DNA of 18,587 nt from Pseudomonadota bacterium. GTDB lineage: Bacteria; Pseudomonadota; Alphaproteobacteria; Caulobacterales; Caulobacteraceae. The stretch lies in contig JAEYUE010000066.1 of assembly GCA_023433655.1 (NCBI GenBank), positions 1-18,587 on the forward strand. Direction: 5' to 3'. The number at the start of each line of letters is the position of its first letter. Position 1 is the first letter of the stretch. This document shows, piece after piece, positions 13,660 through 18,587 of the stretch. The position numbers were made by a program, and so were the translations under genes. The notes under the pieces were generated by a model. That model had not been told where the DNA came from. It ran no database searches and saw only the letters and a list, made by a program, of their open reading frames with translations.

Positions 13660-13734
13660 CGTGATCCGGCGTTGGTGGCGGGTGCTGCGCCGATTTCGCC
13701 CGGACTTTTGGACGCGATCAAGGCGACGCCCGGA

Positions 13735-14979
13735 TCAAACGGCCACGTTTTCCTCGCGTTCCGCCCGCCGGCCGACCGCCCAGCCGATCACGGCGGCCAG
13801 AAGCAGCACGGCCGCGGCGAGGAAGAAGGCCAGGCCAGGATGCGGCACGGGCGCGCCCTCCCCGGCCGAGATCGAATAGATCCAGCCGAAGAACAGCGGC
13901 GAAGCCACCCCGGCGATGGAGGCCACGCTCATGTTGGCGCCCTGCAGTTGGCCCTGCTCGTCCTCGCCCACACGTCGGGTCATCAGCGACTGCAGCGTCG
14001 GCATCGCCAGACCCCACAGGGCGTTGGGCAGCATGGCCAGGACGAACCACAGGCCGCTCGGCGCCCAGCCCATCAGGGCGATGCCCGCCGTCCCGCCGAA
14101 CAGGCCGAAGACCATGGTCCCCCGGTCGCCGAAGCGCTTGACCACCGGCCCGACCAGCACGCCCTGAACCAGCATGTCCAGCACCCCGACAAGGGCCAGC
14201 AGCAGGCCGACCTCGCCCGGCCCCCAGCCGTAGCGCAGGGCGGCGTAGAGCACGAACACGGCCGAGAAGACGTGGTGGGCGAAGTAGAGCAGGAAATTCA
14301 CCACCGCCAGGCCGCTCAGCTCGGCATGCCGGCGCAGCAGGATCAGCGCCCCGACCGGATTGGCCCGCCCCCAGCTGAACCGCATCCGCTTCTCCGCCGG
14401 CAGGCTCTCGGGCAGGACGAACAGGCCGTACAGGAAGGCCACGCCCGACAGGCCGGCGGCGGCCCAGAACGGCACGCGCGGCCCGAACTCGCCGAGGAAG
14501 CCGCCCAGCACCGGGCCCAGCACGAAGCCGCCCGAGAAGGCCGCGCCAATCAGGCCGTAGGCCCGGGCCCGCTTCTCCGGCTCGGTGATGTCGGCCATGT
14601 AGGCGTAGATGGTGGTGAAGCTGGACGAAGTGATCCCGGCGATGATCCGCCCCAGCGCCAGCCACCACAGGTCCGGGGCCACCGCCATCAGCACATAGTC
14701 GATCGCCAGCCCGGCGCAGCTGATCAGGATCACCGGACGCCGGCCGAACTGGTCCGACAGCGAGCCGATCACCGGCGAGCACAGGAACTGCATCCCCGCC
14801 CACAGCGCCACGAACACGCCGTTGATGACGCCCGCCCGGGCGTTGGAGCCGACGAAGTCCTCGATCAGCCCGGGCAGCACCGGGATAACGATGCCCATGG
14901 CCACGATGTCCAGCACCGCCGTTACGAAGATGAAGGCGAGCGCGGCGCGCTGGCGGCGGAGGGAAGACAGGGCGAACAT
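13735..14979 (-). CDS. TCR/Tet family MFS exporter
   Basis: This 414-residue protein is a major facilitator of the tetracycline-exporter type with about 12 membrane segments. TM1 carries LDIVAMGIVIPVLPGL with the Asp24 typical of TetA-like proteins. Motif A is GSLSDQFGRRPVIL (72-85), Arg111 lies in TM4 (GRIIAG), and the antiporter motif C GFVLGPVLGG is at 151-160. These support drug:proton antiport, but the substrate need not be tetracycline. No TetR-type repressor gene is adjacent, so regulated drug resistance of the classical kind is not indicated. The ATG at 14977-14979 has no good ribosome binding site. The gene is divergent from a VOC gene across 82 bases. The long frames on both strands over it are GC shadows. 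Confidence 0.92.
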   Translation of the reverse strand: MFALSSLRRQRAALAFIFVTAVLDIVAMGIVIPVLPGLIEDFVGSNARAGVINGVFVALWAGMQFLCSPVIGSLSDQFGRRPVILISCAGLAIDYVLMAVAPDLWWLALGRIIAGITSSSFTTIYAYMADITEPEKRARAYGLIGAAFSGGFVLGPVLGGFLGEFGPRVPFWAAAGLSGVAFLYGLFVLPESLPAEKRMRFSWGRANPVGALILLRRHAELSGLAVVNFLLYFAHHVFSAVFVLYAALRYGWGPGEVGLLLALVGVLDMLVQGVLVGPVVKRFGDRGTMVFGLFGGTAGIALMGWAPSGLWFVLAMLPNALWGLAMPTLQSLMTRRVGEDEQGQLQGANMSVASIAGVASPLFFGWIYSISAGEGAPVPHPGLAFFLAAAVLLLAAVIGWAVGRRAEREENVAV

Positions 14980-15061
14980 GGGAGGGCTCTTCGGGGACGC
15001 GCCTTCTAGCGGAACCGCGCGCCGCCGTCAGCCCTGTGCCAGGATGGGGGCGGAGGCCGCC

Positions 15062-15454
15062 ATGACCAACTTCCTTCAGGTGACGCCGTTCCTGCATGTT
15101 GCGGATCTGCAGAAGGCGCTCGACTTCTTCACCGACATCCTCGGCTTCGAGGTGTTGTTCAGGCAGCCCGGCTACGCCTACATCCACCGCGAGACCGTCG
15201 GCTTCCGCCTGCTTCAGGCCGGAAACGGCGAGCTCAGGCCGGGTCAACGCCGGTTCGCCTACTATATCGACGTCCGCGACGTCGACGCCCTCTACGCCGA
15301 GCTGAAGCCGAAGCTGGACACCCTCCCGCCCGGCGACGTCCACGGACCGGCGGACAAGCCGTACCATCAGCGGGAGCTGCTGGTGCTGGCGCCGGACGGC
15401 GAACTGATCGCCTTCGGCATGGCCATCCCGCAAGCCGAGGTTGCGAAAGCTTAA
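15062..15454 (+). CDS. VOC family protein, bleomycin-resistance-like
   Basis: This 130-residue protein is a VOC-superfamily member with the layout of bleomycin resistance protein-like proteins: VTPFLHVADLQKALDFFTDI then LGFEVLFRQPGYAYIHRE, RFAYYIDVRDVDALYAELKP, and the C-terminal DKPYHQRELLVLAPDGELIA. Such proteins may bind and sequester a drug or carry out metal-dependent chemistry, and the role here is unknown. The ATG at 15062 has GGAGG about five bases upstream; an ATG six codons earlier (15044) is in frame but lies over that binding site. The stop TAA shares bases with an ATG (TAATG) that could begin the ABC ATPase, so the gene is probably transcribed with the exporter. Confidence 0.86.
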   Translation: MTNFLQVTPFLHVADLQKALDFFTDILGFEVLFRQPGYAYIHRETVGFRLLQAGNGELRPGQRRFAYYIDVRDVDALYAELKPKLDTLPPGDVHGPADKPYHQRELLVLAPDGELIAFGMAIPQAEVAKA

Positions 15455-15501
15455 TGCTGGGCGGGTTGCGCGAAGGCGCGGCGCAGGGCCAAGCTGCCCG
15501 C

Positions 15502-16428
15502 ATGACCGCTGTTATCGAAACGCCCGTCATCGAGGTCACGGGGCTGACCAAGACCTACGGGGCCGTGCGCGCCCTCGACGGGCTCGACCTGTCGATTCCC
15601 CGGGGCGGCGTCTATGGCGTGCTGGGGCCGAACGGGGCCGGCAAGTCGACCCTGTTCCGCATCCTGCTGGGCCTGATCCGCGCCACCGAGGGCACGGCCA
15701 GGGTCATGGGCGGGCCGGTCAACGAAGTCAGCCACATGCGGCGCATGGGCTCGATGATCGAGACGCCGCGCTTCCCGCCCTACATGACCGCGCGGCAGGT
15801 GCTGCGCTGGCTGGCGCTGGAGCACGGCATCGCCGGCGAGGCCGACATTCCCCACTGGTTGCAGCGCGTCGGCCTGAGCGAAGCCGCCGACCGGCGGGTG
15901 CGCGGCTTCTCGGTGGGCATGATGCAGCGGCTGGGCGTCGCCGCCTCGCTGATGAGCCGCCCCGATCTGGTCATCCTCGACGAGCCGACCAGCGGCATGG
16001 ATCCCCCCGGCATCCAGGAGATGCGGGCCCTGATCCGCAGCCTCGCCGACGACGACGGCGTGACCGTCATCCTCGCCAGCCACCAGCTGCTGGAGGTCCA
16101 GCGGGTGTGCGACCGCGTCGCCATCCTCAACAAGGGCAAGCTGGTGCGCGAGGGCGCGGTCAGCGAGCTGACCTCTGTGGGCGAGCGGCTGCGCATCGCC
16201 GCCACGCCGGCCGCAAGGGCGCTCGAGATTCTCGGCGACCGGGGCGCGGCCGAGGGCGACGCCGTCCTTGCCAATGTGTCCCGCGCCGAGGGACCGGTGG
16301 TGATCCGGTCGCTGGTCGAGGCCGGGGTCGACATCCACGAGGCCCGCTGGGTCGGCGCCGACCTCGAGGCCATCTTCTTCACCGAGACGGGCGCCGTGCA
16401 GACGCCGGAGACGATCCATGCTGGTTGA
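15502..16428 (+). CDS. ABC exporter ATP-binding protein, BcrA-like
   Basis: The 308-residue ATPase powers the permease encoded next to it. Motifs are Walker A GPNGAGKST (42-50), signature FSVGM (136-140), Walker B LVILDEP (156-162), D-loop SGMD and H-loop His194. The Q-loop position is Glu87 (SMIETPRF), as in BcrA and LanF-type peptide-immunity ATPases. The remaining C-terminal part (about 215-308) is the extra domain often seen in DrrA/BcrA-type ATPases. I chose the ATG at 15502 because homologues start near it. An ATG at 15454, overlapping the VOC stop as TAATG, would add 16 residues and allow coupling. The 3' end overlaps the permease gene by 11 bases. The substrate is unknown. Confidence 0.92.
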   Translation: MTAVIETPVIEVTGLTKTYGAVRALDGLDLSIPRGGVYGVLGPNGAGKSTLFRILLGLIRATEGTARVMGGPVNEVSHMRRMGSMIETPRFPPYMTARQVLRWLALEHGIAGEADIPHWLQRVGLSEAADRRVRGFSVGMMQRLGVAASLMSRPDLVILDEPTSGMDPPGIQEMRALIRSLADDDGVTVILASHQLLEVQRVCDRVAILNKGKLVREGAVSELTSVGERLRIAATPAARALEILGDRGAAEGDAVLANVSRAEGPVVIRSLVEAGVDIHEARWVGADLEAIFFTETGAVQTPETIHAG

Positions 16429-17293
16429 CGCCATCCGCGCGGAAGGCTTCCGCCTGTCGAAAAACCGCACCGCCCTGTTCTGGAGCGTGCTGTTCGTGCC
16501 GGTCATCACCGTGGCCATCGGCGCGGTGACCCAGTTCGTGATCAAGGCCAACGAAGCCAAGCTGATGGCGGACACCAATGCCCCGCCCGGCCTGCGCGAG
16601 ATGATGCAGTCCGGCGGCGAACTGGACATGGTCGAGGCTCTTGTCCAAGCGGCCGGCAACGTCGCCAATCCGATCGTCCTGCTGTTCGTCCTGATCGGCG
16701 CGGCGACGATCTACGCCGGCGACTACCGCTGGGAGACCTGGCGTCTGATCAGCGCCCGCAACAGCCGGCCCAACCTGCTGCTCGGCAAGCTGGCGGTGGT
16801 GGCGGGTCTGGCCCTCCTGGCCATGCTGTTCATGCTGGTTGCGGCCGTCGTCGAGAACCTCATCCGCGCCGCGATCTTCGAGCGTTCGGTGGTGTTCGGT
16901 CTGACCGGCGAGGCCTTCGGCCGCTTCCTCGGACAGTTCGGCCTGTCATGGCTGCGCATCCTGCAGTTCACCATGATGGGCATGCTGGCCGCGACCGTGA
17001 CGCGTTCGCTGCTGGCCGCCCTGTTCGTGCCGCTGGTCATCGGCGTGGCGCAGTTCTTCTCGCCCCAGATGCTGACGCCGATGGGCTTCATGCCCGACGC
17101 CTGGCTGTCCATGCTGGTCAACCCGGGCGCCTCGACCGACGCCATCAGCGCCGCCATCGCCGGCGGCGAGCGCGCCGCCGCCCTGCCCGACGGCATCGTG
17201 CTCAAGGCCTGGATCAGCCTCGGCCTCTGGACCCTCCTGCCCCTGGCCGGCGCCCTGGCGTGGTTCCGCCGGCAGGACCTGTCGAAGGAGTAG
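16418..17293 (+). CDS. ABC-2 type exporter permease
   Basis: This 291-residue membrane protein is the permease partner of the preceding ATPase. It has about six hydrophobic segments, at about 22-42, 87-104, 125-147, 181-200, 203-220 and 262-281. A short charged N-terminus (MLVDAIRAEGFRLSKNRTAL) and the first extracytoplasmic loop with ANEAKLMADTNAPPG precede the second segment. The layout fits ABC-2 permeases of BcrB or NatB type, which export peptides, lipids or drugs. The ATG at 16418 overlaps the ATPase end by 11 bases, so translation is probably coupled. It converges with the GNAT gene, with three bases between stop codons. Confidence 0.9.
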   Translation: MLVDAIRAEGFRLSKNRTALFWSVLFVPVITVAIGAVTQFVIKANEAKLMADTNAPPGLREMMQSGGELDMVEALVQAAGNVANPIVLLFVLIGAATIYAGDYRWETWRLISARNSRPNLLLGKLAVVAGLALLAMLFMLVAAVVENLIRAAIFERSVVFGLTGEAFGRFLGQFGLSWLRILQFTMMGMLAATVTRSLLAALFVPLVIGVAQFFSPQMLTPMGFMPDAWLSMLVNPGASTDAISAAIAGGERAAALPDGIVLKAWISLGLWTLLPLAGALAWFRRQDLSKE

Positions 17294-17296
17294 GCC

Positions 17297-17761
17297 CTAG
17301 AGCCGCTTCTCCATCCATACATCGGCCCGGACGTAGGGGCTGGGGCGCGGCGGCAGGTCGACGAAGCCGAAGCTGCGGTACAGCGCCCCGGCCGGCTTCA
17401 GCGATGCGTTGGTCTCCAGATACAGGCGCGGGGCCCCGGCCTCGCGCGCGGCCGCCTCGCAGACCTCCAGCAGGCGGCGTCCGAGGCCCAGGCCCCGCGC
17501 CGCCGGCGACACCGTCATCTTGGCCACCTCAAAGCCGCCGTCCTCCATGGCCATCAGGGCGCAGCAGCCGATCGCCTGCCCGTCCTGTTCGGCCATGAAG
17601 ATGCGGCCGCCGCGGTCGAGGATGGCACCTCGCGGGTCGTCGATGACCTTGCGGTCCTTCGCCTCGACCTCGAACCCGCCCTCGGCCAGCCAGGCCTCGT
17701 TGAGCCGCGCCCAGTCGGCGGCATGCGCGGGTCGAAAGGGAACGATGTCGATAACGGTCAT
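17297..17761 (-). CDS. GNAT family N-acetyltransferase
   Basis: This 154-residue protein transfers an acetyl group from acetyl-CoA to an unknown acceptor. The acetyl-CoA binding motif A is clear in VSPAARGLGLGRRLLEVCE (about 83-101), matching the R/Q-x-x-G-x-G/A pattern. The C-terminal RSFGFVDLPPR is the usual Phe-Gly-Phe region of motif B. Residues near the N-terminus (FRPAHAADWARLNEAWL) form the first helix. The ATG at 17759-17761 has GGAAGAA about seven bases upstream. The acceptor could be an antibiotic, a small molecule or a protein, and the sequence does not say. It converges with the ABC exporter and lies on the same strand as, but beyond the terminator of, rplQ. Confidence 0.91.
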   Translation of the reverse strand: MTVIDIVPFRPAHAADWARLNEAWLAEGGFEVEAKDRKVIDDPRGAILDRGGRIFMAEQDGQAIGCCALMAMEDGGFEVAKMTVSPAARGLGLGRRLLEVCEAAAREAGAPRLYLETNASLKPAGALYRSFGFVDLPPRPSPYVRADVWMEKRL

Positions 17762-17889
17762 GGTCGCGTTCTTCCGCCCCGACTGGACGCCCCTTTTGAA
17801 GCCTGTCTACCTTGTCGCGGATGTCCGGCATGTCGCCGGCGGCGATGTCGAGGATGTCTCGCCCGGAATGTATTGGGCCGCGGGCCATG

Positions 17890-17921
17890 AAAAAAGGGCG
17901 ACCGGTTCGCGCCGGCCGCCC
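17890..17921 (-). terminator. Rho-independent terminator of the rpoA-rplQ operon
   Basis: On the minus strand GGGCGGCCGG pairs with CCGGTCGCCC around the loop CGCGAA, giving ten pairs including one G-U. Six T follow directly. It sits 25 bases after the rplQ stop codon and should end the ribosomal protein transcript. The remaining bases up to the GNAT start (17762-17889) hold no gene I can support. Confidence 0.9.
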
Positions 17922-17946
17922 TCTTCATTGCCCCAACGAGCGAAGC

Positions 17947-18366
17947 TTACGCCTCGTCGTCGCCCTCGATAGCGTAGACCGGACCCGAGTCCTGGCCCTT
18001 GGCGTCGACGTCGCGATCGACGAACTCGATCACGGCCATGGCGGCGTTGTCGCCGTGGCGGAAGCCGGCCTTCATGATGCGGATGTAGCCGCCGTTGCGC
18101 TCCGCGTAGCGGGGCGCGATCGTGTCGAACAGCTTGCCGACCTGGGTCACGTCGCGGACCTGGCTGATGGCCTGTCGGCGGGCGTGAAGGTCGCCCTTCT
18201 TGCCGAGCGTGACCAGTTTCTCGACGAACGGCCGCAGCTCCTTGGCCTTCGGCAGGGTCGTCGTGATCTGCTCATGCTTGATCAGCGAGGCGGCCATGTT
18301 GGCGAACATGGCCTGGCGGTGGCTGACCGTACGGCCGAGCTTGCGATAGGCGGCGCCGTGGCGCAT
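17947..18366 (-). CDS. rplQ: Ribosomal protein L17
   Basis: L17 is a large-subunit ribosomal protein that binds 23S rRNA near the peptide exit tunnel. The 139-residue product begins MRHGAAYRKLGRTVSHRQAM and continues through ASLIKHEQITTTLPKAKELR, both strong L17 signatures. It is a little longer than the E. coli protein because of an acidic C-terminal tail (VDRDVDAKGQDSG, ending EGDDEA). The ATG at 18364-18366 has AGGAGAG about six bases upstream. It follows rpoA by 113 bases on the same strand, the standard operon order, and a strong terminator lies downstream. Confidence 0.97.
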   Translation of the reverse strand: MRHGAAYRKLGRTVSHRQAMFANMAASLIKHEQITTTLPKAKELRPFVEKLVTLGKKGDLHARRQAISQVRDVTQVGKLFDTIAPRYAERNGGYIRIMKAGFRHGDNAAMAVIEFVDRDVDAKGQDSGPVYAIEGDDEA

Positions 18367-18479
18367 CGGGGTCTCTCCTACTCAACCCGGTTTCCGGCAT
18401 TCCCGAAGGACTTGGCCGGACCTGGGCCTTCTCATTCTAACCGCTCCGCGACCGGGTGGTCTTGGGCGGAGGGTTGAAA

Positions 18480-18587
18480 CTAGATCTGGTCGTCGAACTT
18501 CTTGGCCAGGTCTTCGATGTTTTCCGGCGGCCAGTTCGGCACGTCCATGCCGAGGCTGAGGCCCATGGTCGCCAGCACTTCCTTGAT
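18480..18587 (-). CDS. rpoA: RNA polymerase alpha subunit, C-terminal end (partial)
   Basis: Only the last 35 codons are in the window. The frame reads IKEVLATMGLSLGMDVPNWP, then PPENIEDLAKKFDDQI and a TAG stop. The LGLSLGM-like segment and the acidic, aromatic tail match the end of the alpha C-terminal domain in alphaproteobacteria. Its place directly before rplQ confirms the call. The domain binds UP elements and activators. The 113 bases between it and rplQ hold the rplQ ribosome binding site but no clear promoter. Confidence 0.95.
   Translation of the reverse strand: MKEVLATMGLSLGMDVPNWPPENIEDLAKKFDDQI

Noticed and set aside
13708..13721. Second FNR-like site, TTGGACGCGATCAA, upstream of the protease gene
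   Set aside because: One half-site is degenerate, with two mismatches, and there is no extended symmetry.
13321..15009. 562-codon plus-strand frame over the protease and MFS genes
   Set aside because: It is antisense to two clear genes and its product is low-complexity His/Gln/Arg/Gly sequence, typical of GC-rich shadow frames.
13718..15433. 571-codon minus-strand frame over the MFS gene
   Set aside because: It reads the MFS gene in the wrong frame and runs across the divergent VOC gene; Arg/Gly/Ala-rich with no domain.
13735..15454. Classical tetracycline resistance locus
   Set aside because: The MFS protein is TetA-like, but no TetR gene or mobile element is present, so an acquired resistance locus is not supported.
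17812..18477. 221-codon plus-strand frame over rplQ
   Set aside because: It crosses the rplQ terminator and is antisense to rplQ.
1..18587. tRNA, rRNA, CRISPR array, insertion sequence, prophage or integration site
   Set aside because: No regularly spaced repeats, transposase or integrase motifs, terminal inverted repeats or tRNA cloverleaf were found on reading both strands by eye.

Overview
This window is ordinary chromosomal DNA of a high-GC alphaproteobacterium, most likely a member of the Caulobacteraceae such as Brevundimonas or a close relative. The reasons are the roughly 70% GC content by eye, the rpoA-rplQ end of the ribosomal protein operon, an ATP12 F1-ATPase assembly chaperone (alphaproteobacteria and mitochondria only), and a lipoprotein that resembles the Caulobacter CC0125/CC1285 family. 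No rRNA, tRNA, CRISPR array, insertion sequence, phage gene or attachment site was seen. Taxonomy is inferred from gene content only.

The minus strand carries what looks like a conserved housekeeping backbone, read from right to left: rpoA (3' end), rplQ with a strong terminator, a DegP/HtrA-type protease lipoprotein, the AAA+ protein RarA, the fluoride channel CrcB, the S4-containing pseudouridine synthase RluC, a phosphoglycolate-phosphatase-like HAD enzyme, and the ATP12 chaperone. crcB, rluC and the HAD gene are joined by 4-base stop/start overlaps and probably form one operon.

Between these backbone genes sit accessory genes, mostly on the plus strand. Between rplQ and degP there is a GNAT acetyltransferase, a two-gene ABC exporter, a VOC protein and a Tet-type MFS exporter. 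Between degP and rarA there is a tandem pair of VOC proteins. Between rarA and crcB there is a tandem pair of small four-helix membrane proteins, a short S4-less pseudouridine synthase, the CC0125-like lipoprotein, a 408-residue membrane protein of unknown function, and a coupled pair made of a 115-residue protein and a DUF2214 membrane protein. Between the HAD gene and ATP12 there is a proline-rich lipoprotein, a DUF202 membrane protein and a flavodoxin-domain protein. The left edge holds two divergent uncharacterised genes.

The most interesting regulatory signal is a perfect FNR/FixK-type palindrome (TTGAT-N4-ATCAA) between the divergent flavodoxin and DUF202 genes, which suggests oxygen-responsive control. 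Other points are a 73-base same-strand overlap between the flavodoxin and ATP12 genes, five convergent gene junctions with almost no spacer, an ABC ATPase with glutamate at the Q-loop position beside resistance-like genes, and a locally duplicated membrane-protein family. I see no clear multi-gene system that is wholly new; the uncharacterised membrane proteins and the FNR-type site are the best leads.
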